A stretch of DNA of 64,000 nucleotides from JAACFF01 sp963807975 (GTDB lineage: Bacteria > Chloroflexota > Anaerolineae > Promineifilales > Promineifilaceae). The translations under genes were made by a program, and so were the position numbers. Below are positions 7,803-15,730 of the stretch, in pieces (position 1 is the first letter of the stretch; every line of letters begins with the position of its first letter). Where the stretch lies: positions 124,001 to 188,000 of the forward strand of contig CAWEDV010000004.1 of NCBI GenBank assembly GCA_963807975.1, written 5' to 3'. Below the pieces are notes generated by a model that worked only from the letters and a program-made list of their open reading frames with translations, was not told the DNA's origin and made no database searches.

Positions 7803-9797
7803 CTAGTCAGCAGCCGCCGCGACAATCCGGCTGGGATCAACGACCCTAACCTTCTCCTGGGCATCAGGCCAGGCAGCGATGAGTGTGCCGATTACAAATA
7901 TTAATCCGCCGGCCCAAACCCAATTGATTAGCGGGTTTAGATAGACCCGAAAGGTAGCCGAATCCGGGGTCAGTGGTTCCCAATTGACCAGCAAGATATA
8001 GAAGTCCTCGCTGATGGTGGAAACCGCTTTGGGAATCGTCATCGGCTGCATCGTTCTGGTGTATAGTTCGGAGCGCGGCGTAAGAGTGCGCACCAGGTCA
8101 CCACCACGGTATACATCGACGATGGCTTCGGTAATGACAAGATCATCGGGGCCAGGATAACGCTGGACCTCATTAAAAACCATCTCGTAATTGCCCAAGG
8201 AAATTGATTCTCCCGACTCCAACCTTATTTGGGTTTCTTGCTGGAAGACTTCAGTGCCAATGACGCCAAAGGCCATTACCAAAACCCCGATATGAATCCA
8301 GTATCCTCCATAGCGGCGCCGGTTGCGGGACAATAAATGAGAATATGCCGTCAAAACATTTTCACCGCGGCGCATACGTGCGCGCGTTCCCTTCCAAAAC
8401 TCCAGAAAAGTCAATATCGACGCAAATATTACGATCCATAGACCAACGAGAGCTCCCCAACTACGAATGCCTAAAGCAAAGAGAATGACCACAAAGATGG
8501 TCGTCGCTGCTGCGGGCCAGATGGCAGCCATTTCGATTCTTTTCAAACTGCTGCGATACCACATGGTCAGCGGTGCGACGCCCATGAGTAAGAGCAGCAA
8601 AGCAAAGAGTGGCGCCAAAGCACGTTCATAAACGGGCGGTCCCACAAAGCCTTTCTCACCCGTAATCAATTCGGAGAAAATTGGATAGTAGGTAAACAGG
8701 AAAACCACGGCTAAAATAGCCAAGATCAAGAAGTTATTGTAAAGAAAAGCGGCTTCTCGTGATAGAAACGACTGAATCTGATTTTCGGAAGCCAAAGCAT
8801 CACGTCTCTTGCTGACCCAGTAGGTAGAAAAGACAAACATCACGGCGATGAAGCCAAAAAAGAGGGGGCCAATAGCAGATTGAGCAAATGAATGCACGGA
8901 GGAGATAACACCGCTGCGCACGACAAAGGTCCCTAAGATGACCAGGCTGTAGGTCAAGATGACTAGGATCATATTCCACATTTTGAACATGTCCCGTTTT
9001 TCTTGAATAATTACAGAATGTAGGAATGCGGTTCCTACCAACCAGGGCATAAGCGATGCATTCTCTACTGGGTCCCAACCCCAATAACCACCCCAACCCA
9101 ACACATCATAGGCCCAGCGTCCGCCCAAAATGAGCCCAAGACTAAGAAACAGCCAGGCCACAAGCGTCCAACGACGGGTGATCCTAATCCAGCGGTCGTC
9201 GTTTCTATTGGCCATCAAAGAGGCTATGGCAAAGGTATAGGGGACGGTAAAACCAACAAAGCCCAGATACAACATGGGCGGATGTATGATCATACCCGGG
9301 TGACGCAGAAGTGGATTCAATCCATTTCCGTCAGGAGGAATGATCGCAATGCGCGCAAAGGGATTTTCGACAAAAAGGGAAATTCCCAAGAAGAAGACCT
9401 GTGTCATGCTGCCTACAATAATGACATAGGGCATGAGATCCTGGTTTTTATCCCATTTGCGGGTCATAGCTGCAGCCGTAAAAGCTGCCAGCAAAAGATT
9501 CCAAAACAGCAGCGATCCAGCCTGCCCACCCCAAAGTGCGGTTACCTTGAGATAGGTCGGCATCTCGATGCTGCTTACGCGCCAGACATATTCGATGGAA
9601 AAATCATCGTTCAAAAGGGAGAGGACCAGCGCTGTGCTGGACAGGAGAACAAGGAAAAAGATGGCGATGGTCGCGTTGCGCGCGCTTTTTACCCAGGCAG
9701 TTTTGCCCGTGCGATTACCATACCAGGCGGCCACGGCCGAATATATAGCCGCGCCAAAGGCGAATAAGAGTGAGAAATAACCTAGGTCAGCAAGCAT
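7803..9797 (-). CDS. ccmF: CcmF-type cytochrome c heme lyase
   Basis: 664 residues with about 14-15 hydrophobic helices. The heme-handling WWD domain is clear at about 234-252 ('GWGGYWGWDPVENASLMPWL'). His-containing loops flank it ('HPGMIIHPPMLY' near 166 and 'SVHSF' further on). A large extracytoplasmic loop between the last helices carries the beta-rich segment at about 545-625 typical of CcmF. It takes heme from CcmE and attaches it to CXXCH motifs. It lies 6 bases after ccmE and 6 before ccmH, so the genes form one operon. The genes for CcmA, B, C and D are not in this window. Confidence 0.92.
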   Translation of the reverse strand: MLADLGYFSLLFAFGAAIYSAVAAWYGNRTGKTAWVKSARNATIAIFFLVLLSSTALVLSLLNDDFSIEYVWRVSSIEMPTYLKVTALWGGQAGSLLFWNLLLAAFTAAAMTRKWDKNQDLMPYVIIVGSMTQVFFLGISLFVENPFARIAIIPPDGNGLNPLLRHPGMIIHPPMLYLGFVGFTVPYTFAIASLMANRNDDRWIRITRRWTLVAWLFLSLGLILGGRWAYDVLGWGGYWGWDPVENASLMPWLVGTAFLHSVIIQEKRDMFKMWNMILVILTYSLVILGTFVVRSGVISSVHSFAQSAIGPLFFGFIAVMFVFSTYWVSKRRDALASENQIQSFLSREAAFLYNNFLILAILAVVFLFTYYPIFSELITGEKGFVGPPVYERALAPLFALLLLLMGVAPLTMWYRSSLKRIEMAAIWPAAATTIFVVILFALGIRSWGALVGLWIVIFASILTFLEFWKGTRARMRRGENVLTAYSHLLSRNRRRYGGYWIHIGVLVMAFGVIGTEVFQQETQIRLESGESISLGNYEMVFNEVQRYPGPDDLVITEAIVDVYRGGDLVRTLTPRSELYTRTMQPMTIPKAVSTISEDFYILLVNWEPLTPDSATFRVYLNPLINWVWAGGLIFVIGTLIAAWPDAQEKVRVVDPSRIVAAAAD

Positions 9798-9803
9798 AAA
9801 GCA

Positions 9804-10319
9804 TCAAGCCCCACCACTATTAATTTCATGGGGCGCTTCACCACCGGCCTCCATTTCTTCATAGCGAGTCGGGCACTTGAGCATCAATCCACCGGGATTG
9901 GCCTCAAATACGCCATTGCTATCCGCATGACCTTCAACCAAAGCCTGCGCTTCATGCTGCAAGAGATCTGGTTGCGGTTCGTTGAGAACGACGATGTGCA
10001 AAGCCTGATTGGGATTGTCAATATCGTCGACTATATCAAACTCTAAGCGAGAGTTCGTTGCATCAACCTGTGTATATTGGATGCTGTCGCCGATAACCCA
10101 TCCAGCCACACGCAGATCGCGGCCCACGAGACGAGTTTGATCTGAATAGAATTCGTCAACCGTTTTATAAAGCTGCGTATTGCCACTCATTGCATTAACG
10201 ACCAAATAAACCAGGGCCGCAATCAATACCACACCACCAATAACAAACTTCAACCGGTTGTTTTTGGGCTTTTCTAGTTCCACACTTTTGTCGCTGTTTG
10301 TCCAAGATGCTTCACTCAT
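9804..10319 (-). CDS. ccmE: CcmE heme chaperone, cysteine-type variant
   Basis: 171 residues: one N-terminal helix (about 25-42) and an OB-fold domain outside the membrane. In most bacteria a conserved His in an HxxxY motif binds heme covalently. Here the corresponding C-terminal motif is 'LKCPTRY', so Cys149 replaces His and Tyr153 is kept. Cys-type CcmE (CxxxY) is known from some archaea and sulfate reducers whose systems reportedly lack CcmH and CcmG; in this operon both are present. ATG 10319 is preferred because GGAG lies 9 bases upstream; a TTG at 10334 would place that sequence inside the gene. Confidence 0.85.
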   Translation of the reverse strand: MSEASWTNSDKSVELEKPKNNRLKFVIGGVVLIAALVYLVVNAMSGNTQLYKTVDEFYSDQTRLVGRDLRVAGWVIGDSIQYTQVDATNSRLEFDIVDDIDNPNQALHIVVLNEPQPDLLQHEAQALVEGHADSNGVFEANPGGLMLKCPTRYEEMEAGGEAPHEINSGGA

Positions 10320-10356
10320 AATGCACTCCGTCAATCAGATTTGGTGACAACGCCAT

Positions 10357-10671
10357 TTAATCGTCCCACTGGTCGTCATCTTCTTCGTCAATAATTTCAT
10401 CAACATTATCCAGAATGTCGAGGGCCTGGTCGAAATATTCCTCAGGTACAAGGACATGCCCCATACCTAGAGAACCGAAAATCATGCCAGTTGACTGCCC
10501 AACGCTTTCTTGCCAGGCCCGGGCCGGAATCCCTTCAGTTTGAAGCCTGCCGACTATAATTTGAGCCTGAGCGATTCCCGCAGTCGTGGCCACTTCTTCC
10601 CAATGTATTTCTTTCTGCTGGTTGTCCTTGGGCTCTTCTGTATTAGTTTCTTTACTCATATCGTTCAACAT
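10357..10671 (-). CDS. DUF2007-like small acidic protein
   Basis: 104 residues, soluble, with an acidic tail of Asp/Glu. The core 'AGIAQAQIIVGRLQTEGIPARAW' followed by 'HVLVPEEYFDQALDIL' matches the putative signal-transducing DUF2007 fold, a small ferredoxin-like domain of unknown function often seen beside membrane-process genes. It precedes ccmE by 37 bases and is probably the first gene of the ccm operon. ATG 10671 is used; ATG 10659 is an alternative. Confidence 0.65.
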   Translation of the reverse strand: MLNDMSKETNTEEPKDNQQKEIHWEEVATTAGIAQAQIIVGRLQTEGIPARAWQESVGQSTGMIFGSLGMGHVLVPEEYFDQALDILDNVDEIIDEEDDDQWDD

Positions 10672-10723
10672 TCCCGCTAGGCCGCAGAGAGCCTATCAGC
10701 TTTACTTATAGATTTGCCGCAGA

Positions 10724-10752
10724 ATTATACTGGGAAATGATACCTAAAAACA
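10724..10752 (-). promoter_or_regulatory. Possible promoter of the ccm operon
   Basis: Reading the minus strand, TATAAT (10729-10724) lies 53 bases before ATG 10671, with a poor -35 match (TGTTTT) 17 bases upstream. The 346-base gap at 10672-11017 otherwise holds the palindrome at 10771 and the divergent promoter at 10940. No gene is credible there. Confidence 0.4.
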
Positions 10753-10770
10753 GGCATCTCATGAGGTTTT

Positions 10771-10786
10771 CAACGTGATCACGTTG
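10771..10786. promoter_or_regulatory. Perfect 16-bp palindrome, candidate operator
   Basis: CAACGTGATCACGTTG is a perfect palindrome in the divergent region between the ccm operon and the DinB/ygfZ pair, just upstream of the possible ccm promoter. Its symmetry is that of a dimeric HTH repressor or activator site. The regulator is not identified. Confidence 0.5.
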
Positions 10787-10939
10787 GCAACCTATGCCGA
10801 TTATATCCAATAGACGGGATATTAAAAACGTCATATGGCACCTAATATACATGACATTAATCATAATTTCCTGATTAAAAGCAGAGAAATCTTGAATAGT
10901 GAGACGAAAAGTCACTTAGAATGGAGTGTTGGTAAAGCA

Positions 10940-10948
10940 TGCTATACT
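10940..10948 (+). promoter_or_regulatory. Extended -10 promoter for the DinB-like/ygfZ pair
   Basis: TGCTATACT is an extended -10 element (TGn plus TATACT) about 70 bases upstream of ATG 11018. No -35 box at proper spacing was found, which is common for extended -10 promoters. Confidence 0.45.
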
Positions 10949-11017
10949 AAGTTCACGAAATTAACTCCCCGATTTTAAGCATGAAATCCCGGGAACCGTA
11001 GGTAGATCCGATTAAAC

Positions 11018-11587
11018 ATGATATCCATCGATCAACTATTAGACGCACTCGACAGCAGCCGCGAGAAGCTGCTCATAACCCTGGAATCACTGCCGGATGA
11101 GGCGCTGCTGATGAAGCAAGCTGTCGACGAATGGTCCATCAGTGATGTACTGAACAATATCACTGCCTGGGAAGCGGAATTGGTGACAGGCATGATGCGC
11201 CTGCGCCAGAACAAGCGCCCATCCCGTTTACTGGACGCTCTGCAAGATCCAAAGCAATATGATGAACTGCGCCATGCAGAGAATCAAGATCGAGACCTCG
11301 ATCAAGTTTTCCTTGATTTACAGCAGGTAAGGGTGCAGGTTGAAGAGTGGATTGCGGAGTTCTCAGAACGCGACTTGAATAATCCCCAGCGCTATCAATG
11401 GCTGGGAGGAAAAGCGCTGCAAGAGATCATCGCTCGCGCCTCTTATAAGCGAGAAAAGAATTTCGTCCCACACATTCAATTGTTTGCCCAGCAGTGGATA
11501 TTATTTGAAACCGAAGAGGATAGCACCATTCCACTCACGGTGTTCAGCTTAAACACAGAGGACAATTTTCATGAAGACACAGATTGA
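11018..11587 (+). CDS. ClbS/DfsB-like DinB-superfamily protein
   Basis: 189 residues, all-helical, soluble. The N-terminus 'SIDQLLDALDSSREKLLITLESLPDE' and the segment 'WSISDVLNNITAWEAELVTGM' match the four-helix ClbS/DfsB (DUF1706) branch of DinB-like proteins. The usual metal-ligand His after 'ltHl..We' is not evident here (Asn in 'NNITAWE'). Members include cyclopropane hydrolases and many uncharacterised proteins. Its last 17 bases overlap ygfZ, so the two are translationally coupled. Confidence 0.7.
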   Translation: MISIDQLLDALDSSREKLLITLESLPDEALLMKQAVDEWSISDVLNNITAWEAELVTGMMRLRQNKRPSRLLDALQDPKQYDELRHAENQDRDLDQVFLDLQQVRVQVEEWIAEFSERDLNNPQRYQWLGGKALQEIIARASYKREKNFVPHIQLFAQQWILFETEEDSTIPLTVFSLNTEDNFHEDTD

Positions 11588-12521
11588 TCCCTCTATCTAC
11601 GAGGCAGCGCATCAGATGGCCGTGATCGTCGATCGCAGCGATCTGGGCCTGCTAAAGATCACGGGAGAAAGCCGCTTAGACTTAATCCACCGTATGTCAA
11701 CTCAGGACGTGAATGGGTTGAAAAGCGGTGCAGGGAAGGCAACAGTTCTGACCACGGATATCGGCCGAATCATCGACCGCCTCATCCTATATACTGGCAG
11801 TGATAATGCTTATGCCATGACTGGTGAGAATAATGGAGACGAGATCGCCCGCTACCTGATGCGCTTTGTTTTCTTCAACGATGATTTCCATATTCAAGAT
11901 ATAAGCTCCGAGACCGCTATCTTCGCTATATACGGCCCGCAAGCGGCACAAGTGTTGGGCGAGCAGCTGGGGTTCCCGGAGGTAGATATGCCCCTACACC
12001 ATTGGCGCGAAGCAGAAATTGGAGGGGCTGCCACCTATCTGCACCGCACAGAACCAATTAATGGGAATGGCTACTTCCTTATGTGTGAAATGGCCGCAGC
12101 AGATAGTGTAAAGCAGATTCTTGGGCAAACAAGTCTGGTAGAGGCAAGCGAGTCAGATTTCGATCTGCTGCGGATCGAAGCCGGCCTCCCACGTTTTGGG
12201 CACGAATTAACCCAGGCCTATATTCCTCTAGAGGCAGATTTGTGGGCAGACGTTTCTTTTACCAAGGGCTGTTATATCGGTCAGGAGATCATTGCCCGCA
12301 TGGAAAGCCGGGGCAAATTGGCGAAGCGCCTGGTGAAACTGCGTGCCAGCGATATCGTTGCACCTGGAGCAGATATCACCGGTGCGGGCAAGAATGTAGG
12401 CACAATCACGTCGGTGGCAGCAGGGCCTCAGGGCTTATTGGCTCTGGGCTATGTGAAAACATCCGCGCTGGAAAACATGGCCGAATTCTCGGTCGGTGAA
12501 ACGACCATGCAGCTACGATAA
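11571..12521 (+). CDS. ygfZ: Folate-binding protein YgfZ (GcvT-like)
   Basis: 316 residues of the aminomethyltransferase-like fold. The family signature Lys-Gly-Cys-Tyr-x-Gly-Gln-Glu is exact ('FTKGCYIGQEIIARMESRGK', about 233-252). YgfZ/IBA57 uses tetrahydrofolate and the signature cysteine to support repair or maturation of certain Fe-S enzymes. It is not the T-protein of glycine cleavage, since the conserved Cys signature marks YgfZ. It overlaps the DinB-like gene and ends at a strong terminator. Fe-S-rich respiratory genes nearby give it an obvious client set. Confidence 0.9.
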   Translation: MKTQIDPSIYEAAHQMAVIVDRSDLGLLKITGESRLDLIHRMSTQDVNGLKSGAGKATVLTTDIGRIIDRLILYTGSDNAYAMTGENNGDEIARYLMRFVFFNDDFHIQDISSETAIFAIYGPQAAQVLGEQLGFPEVDMPLHHWREAEIGGAATYLHRTEPINGNGYFLMCEMAAADSVKQILGQTSLVEASESDFDLLRIEAGLPRFGHELTQAYIPLEADLWADVSFTKGCYIGQEIIARMESRGKLAKRLVKLRASDIVAPGADITGAGKNVGTITSVAAGPQGLLALGYVKTSALENMAEFSVGETTMQLR

Positions 12522-12553
12522 AAAAATCCCCGCCAAGCGCGGGGATTTTCTAG
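12520..12553. terminator. Bidirectional Rho-independent terminator
   Basis: AATCCCCGC, loop, GCGGGGATTTTC with an A-run on one side and a T-run on the other. It separates ygfZ (plus) from the convergent octaheme gene (minus) and can serve both. Confidence 0.85.
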
Positions 12554-12575
12554 TAAAGATGATAGAGTCCTGCTC

Positions 12576-13994
12576 TTATGACTCGATTTGACCCGTTTCT
12601 ATACGCTTCTCGTAAATATCTTCTAGTGCATAAAGATCCTGCTGCAGTTCGAAGAAGCCATGCCAATGGGCGTAGTCCGGGGCACCCATCATAGCACCCT
12701 GGCGGGCACGACGCCCTTCATGATGCCACAAATGGTAGTAGAGAATCTGGAATTCATCCTTCCACGGGTTCTCTTTTAGCAAATCCTTTTCCTCCAGTTC
12801 TACACGCCACGCTTCAGCCACATCATAGTAGGCTTCGTTATAAAGTTGCACGGCACCGTCACCCTGTTTGAAGAATCCATCCGTGTGCAGCGAACTGTGG
12901 CAGGAATTGCAAACCAACTTCATCTTTTCGCGACCCTCTTCACCATTACCCAACAACGGGCTCAATACGTCATCAGAGTCTCGAACCCCAGAACGTTTCG
13001 CCCACAAGTTCCAGTATAAGCGATCGGTGATATTATGCGTGGTATTCAGTTCACCAATACCGCTCATATGGCAGGTGGCGCAAGTCGGCGCGCGATAGTC
13101 GCCAGGTTCCCATGTGTCAGGAGCAGAATTCCAGATCCAATCGTCGCTGTCAGTCTTGTAGATATGACCATGCTTGCTGTTCTCGAAGATCTCGATGTCA
13201 GGATGATCCGGACCAAGGTGACAGGCGGCGCAGGCATCTGGTTTCCGTGCTTCGGCAATCGTAAACTTATGGCGTGTATGGCAGGTTGAGCAGTTACCGG
13301 TGCTGCCATCGGGATAAATGCTGCCCATACCCATATTCGGCCAAGTCTCGGGTGTGGGACGGTTATTCTCATCCAGCAATATTTCCGAGCCATGGCACTG
13401 CATACAACCTGTCTCATTTGGGGCACCGCTAAATTCCGAATGCTCGCGACCTTCATGCACTTGAGTCAACGCATGCAGGCTATCTTTCGGAATAATCTGC
13501 CGGTAAGCGCGGAAGTGGCCACTTTCATTGAACTGTTGGCTTTCCGTGCCATGGCAGCGAGCACATGTGCTTGGAGGTACCAATATGGAAATGAAGGTTT
13601 CCGTGCCCACCAAAGTTTCGTGCTGCGTGGCCATTGGCGAATCGGCATCAACCTCATGGCAATCAATACAGGTCACACCAGCGTGGGCGTGTCGGCTGTC
13701 TTTCCAATCATTAATAATGCCGGGGTTCTCGGTTTTATGGCAGTCTACACATTCCCTGCCAACCTCGGTCATGCCCCGATCGACCGCCAGGTTACCAATC
13801 GTACTCAGATCTCCCACTGTTTGAGAGACCTGGATGACGACAGGCGTTGGTGCAATCGCATCCACTGTAGCTGCTGGACTGGCCGGCTCCCGTGGGGCTG
13901 CTTCTTCTTTAGCACCTTGGTTTGAGCATGCCGCAACGAGAATAACTAGCAACAGCATCAGGGCAACCGTACCGCCACGATATAAGTTTTTCAT
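12576..13994 (-). CDS. Octaheme cytochrome c lipoprotein, hydroxylamine oxidoreductase (HAO) family
   Basis: 472 residues with a lipoprotein signal (lipobox 'LVAAC', Cys23) and eight CXXCH motifs: CVDCH, CIDCH, CARCH, CMQCH, CSTCH, CAACH, CATCH, CNSCH. The C-terminal domain has 'YYHLWHHEGRRARQGAMMG' followed by 'YAHWHGFFEL', a segment I associate with HAO-type octaheme enzymes. Partnered with an NrfH-type protein (next gene upstream), this matches the haoA-cycB pairing of nitrite-respiring Campylobacterota, where a non-crosslinked HAO is thought to reduce nitrite or hydroxylamine. Whether the P460 cross-linking Tyr is present cannot be settled without alignment. It probably acts on the outer membrane face, tethered by lipid. 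Confidence 0.82.
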   Translation of the reverse strand: MKNLYRGGTVALMLLLVILVAACSNQGAKEEAAPREPASPAATVDAIAPTPVVIQVSQTVGDLSTIGNLAVDRGMTEVGRECVDCHKTENPGIINDWKDSRHAHAGVTCIDCHEVDADSPMATQHETLVGTETFISILVPPSTCARCHGTESQQFNESGHFRAYRQIIPKDSLHALTQVHEGREHSEFSGAPNETGCMQCHGSEILLDENNRPTPETWPNMGMGSIYPDGSTGNCSTCHTRHKFTIAEARKPDACAACHLGPDHPDIEIFENSKHGHIYKTDSDDWIWNSAPDTWEPGDYRAPTCATCHMSGIGELNTTHNITDRLYWNLWAKRSGVRDSDDVLSPLLGNGEEGREKMKLVCNSCHSSLHTDGFFKQGDGAVQLYNEAYYDVAEAWRVELEEKDLLKENPWKDEFQILYYHLWHHEGRRARQGAMMGAPDYAHWHGFFELQQDLYALEDIYEKRIETGQIES

Positions 13995-14031
13995 ACATCC
14001 TCCTCAACAACAGGATTAATTATCCATTCTT

Positions 14032-14595
14032 TTATTTTGCCGCCAGGCGTGAGCTTAAATCTGCATGCCCAACGTTTTCATGACAGGTAACACATTTGTC
14101 GTCGGTTTCGCCCAAGAAATAAGGTTTGTGGGCGATAAGTGCTTTGGGTGTGGCTTGTGTGGCTTTTTCCAGATTCGTATGGCAGGTCATGCAACCCGTA
14201 TCATAAACATACTCTTCCCGATGGGCGCGTTTTGCCTGCCAATCAATATTGTCTGGATCGCCAAGGTTCTCTACCCACAGATCATGAAGACCCGTGCGTG
14301 TTTTTGTATAGAGGTAGTTAAATGAATTGTCATGGGGCAGATGACATTGGGCACATGTTGCGCGAATACCATGATCATTGTTGCCTCCATGGATATCGTC
14401 ATTATGCGCACTCTCAAATAGCTCCATGCTGTGACAGCTGACACAAAATTCCGCATCGGAGGTGGCCGTAATACCCTCGTCGGTGACGAGCCAACTAATA
14501 AACGGCAGGATCACCAGGGCAAATATGGCCAGCACAATCAATACTGGGACTACTTGTCGTTTTTTATATTTCTTGTTTCCAATTGTCATGGTCAT
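14032..14595 (-). CDS. NapC/NrfH-type tetraheme quinol dehydrogenase
   Basis: 187 residues: one uncleaved N-terminal helix (about 14-36) and four CXXCH sites (CVSCHS, CAQCHL, CMTCHT, CVTCHE). The first, 'FCVSCHSMELFE', has a Met shortly after it, as in NrfH where a Met ligates heme 1. Members oxidise menaquinol and pass electrons to a periplasmic multiheme reductase. It precedes the HAO-family gene by 37 bases on the same strand, so the two form a quinol-to-octaheme electron path. The start is ATG 14595; an in-frame ATG lies 6 bases on. Confidence 0.9.
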   Translation of the reverse strand: MTMTIGNKKYKKRQVVPVLIVLAIFALVILPFISWLVTDEGITATSDAEFCVSCHSMELFESAHNDDIHGGNNDHGIRATCAQCHLPHDNSFNYLYTKTRTGLHDLWVENLGDPDNIDWQAKRAHREEYVYDTGCMTCHTNLEKATQATPKALIAHKPYFLGETDDKCVTCHENVGHADLSSRLAAK

Positions 14596-14657
14596 TACGG
14601 GCAGAAGGAGTTATTCTCGCTGTTTCCTTAAGCTCCGCCCTTTGTAAGGCTAACTTA

Positions 14658-14694
14658 TGCCAGATGGCGCACATTCTATGCTCCACATCTGGCA
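14658..14694 (-). promoter_or_regulatory. Inverted repeat in the leader of the NrfH/octaheme operon
   Basis: TGCCAGATG and CATCTGGCA form a perfect 9-bp inverted repeat separated by 19 bases, 63 bases before the NrfH-like start. It could fold in the 5' leader RNA or bind a protein. Function unknown. Confidence 0.45.
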
Positions 14695-14727
14695 GAGGAA
14701 GGTTATCGCAGATTCATGAGGGCGTCC

Positions 14728-14741
14728 TTGCGCTGGCGCAA
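14728..14741 (-). promoter_or_regulatory. TTGCG-N4-CGCAA palindrome, candidate Crp/Fnr-family site
   Basis: TTGCGCTGGCGCAA is a perfect dyad with the 5-4-5 spacing of Fnr/Dnr-type boxes (consensus TTGAT-N4-ATCAA). It sits between the Crp/Fnr regulator gene and the NrfH/octaheme operon, where a regulator of that operon would bind. Confidence 0.5.
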
Positions 14742-14833
14742 AGATAGTGCAAGAAATCACAGGACAAGAAGAGGTATCTTAAGAGTAGGATGACTCCAGA
14801 TCTAAGAGATCTTGAGTCGAGATGATTACGGGG

Positions 14834-15559
14834 TTAAACGGGCCCGTCAGTTATGGGAATATCTTCGGCGATGGCGCTCAATTCTTCTGGCTGAAGAAGT
14901 GTGATTTGCTCCCTTCCAGTGGCTAACAATCCTTGTTGTTCCCATTGGCTGCATATCCGACTTACGGTAAAGAGGGTTGTACCGGTCATTTCTGCCAGAT
15001 CCTGGCGTGAAAGAGGGAGGGTTGGCGAAGGTTTACTGGAATCATGCCCGCTGCTCGGTCCGGATAAACGTAAAATCGCATGAGCGACACGTCGCTCGAC
15101 ACGTTGCGTTGCCAGTTCACGATATCGGTTCTGCAGTTCCCAGAAACGTCCAGCCACCATTTCCATCCCATTTACGGCCAGGCGAGGGTGCTGTTCCATC
15201 AAATGTATCGCCAATTTTCGATCCCAACTGAGCATGACACAATCACTGGTTAATTCGGCTGTTACAGGATACTCAGCATTGGCAAGTACAACAATAAAGC
15301 CCATTACGTCACCAGGTCCAAAGTAGTGCATAATTACTTGTCTACCTTGGGGCGTAATTTGTGCCAGCCTGGCATTACCCTCAAGAATGACATAAAAAGC
15401 GTCCGCCGGCTCGCCTTGATAGAAGAGAAAACTGCGCCGTTTGGCTCGAAACTGGTGAGCAGCAGATACAATCTCTTGCAATTGCGTCTGTTTCAATCTA
15501 TGGAAGATTACCGTCTCGCTGAGCAGGTCCAATGTCGCTTGGCTGGGGCCAGAAGTCAT
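14834..15559 (-). CDS. Crp/Fnr-family transcriptional regulator
   Basis: 241 residues. N-terminal cyclic-nucleotide-binding-like beta barrel ('FLFYQGEPADAFYVILEGNARL', 'VIMHYFGPGDVMGF'), a dimerisation helix and a C-terminal winged HTH ('LSRQDLAEMTGTTLFTVSRICSQW'). It lacks the N-terminal Cys cluster of oxygen-sensing Fnr. The recognition helix has Phe where Fnr proteins have the DNA-contacting Glu, so its box may differ from TTGAT-N4-ATCAA. Position between two respiratory cytochrome operons suggests control of nitrogen-oxide or anaerobic respiration. ATG 15559 is chosen over an upstream in-frame ATG that adds 35 unrelated residues, and the promoter fits this start. Confidence 0.85.
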   Translation of the reverse strand: MTSGPSQATLDLLSETVIFHRLKQTQLQEIVSAAHQFRAKRRSFLFYQGEPADAFYVILEGNARLAQITPQGRQVIMHYFGPGDVMGFIVVLANAEYPVTAELTSDCVMLSWDRKLAIHLMEQHPRLAVNGMEMVAGRFWELQNRYRELATQRVERRVAHAILRLSGPSSGHDSSKPSPTLPLSRQDLAEMTGTTLFTVSRICSQWEQQGLLATGREQITLLQPEELSAIAEDIPITDGPV

Positions 15560-15566
15560 AGTTACA

Positions 15567-15595
15567 ATCTTACCAGAATCACAATGATGACCCAA
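15567..15595 (-). promoter_or_regulatory. Promoter of the Crp/Fnr gene, predicted leaderless
   Basis: On the minus strand, TTGGGT - 17 bases - TAAGAT, with ATG 15559 beginning 7 bases after the -10 box. Transcription would start at or next to the ATG, and no Shine-Dalgarno is present. Confidence 0.6.
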
Positions 15596-15630
15596 CTTCG
15601 TTGACGAAAAGGACACAAGAGCATATCGAT

Positions 15631-15670
15631 AAAAAAAGAGCATAGCCGTCGCTCTTAAGGCCATGCTCTT
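15631..15670 (-). terminator. Rho-independent terminator of the NrfD operon
   Basis: Minus-strand reading: AAGAGCATGGCC, an 11-base loop, GGCTATGCTCT, then a run of seven T. It ends transcription coming from the NrfD gene and insulates the Crp/Fnr promoter. Confidence 0.85.
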
Positions 15671-15730
15671 GTGTGATCAGAAACGGATGAATACGTTCCC
15701 TGGAAGTTCTGTTTACATTTGCAGGAAGAT

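Noticed and set aside
10706..10915. Minus-strand open frame of 69 codons before the ccm operon
   Set aside because: It covers a promoter and palindrome region, has no ribosome site and no recognisable features.
11571..12521. Assignment as GcvT, T-protein of glycine cleavage
   Set aside because: The Lys-Gly-Cys-Tyr-x-Gly-Gln-Glu signature marks YgfZ, and the gene is far from gcvH/gcvP.
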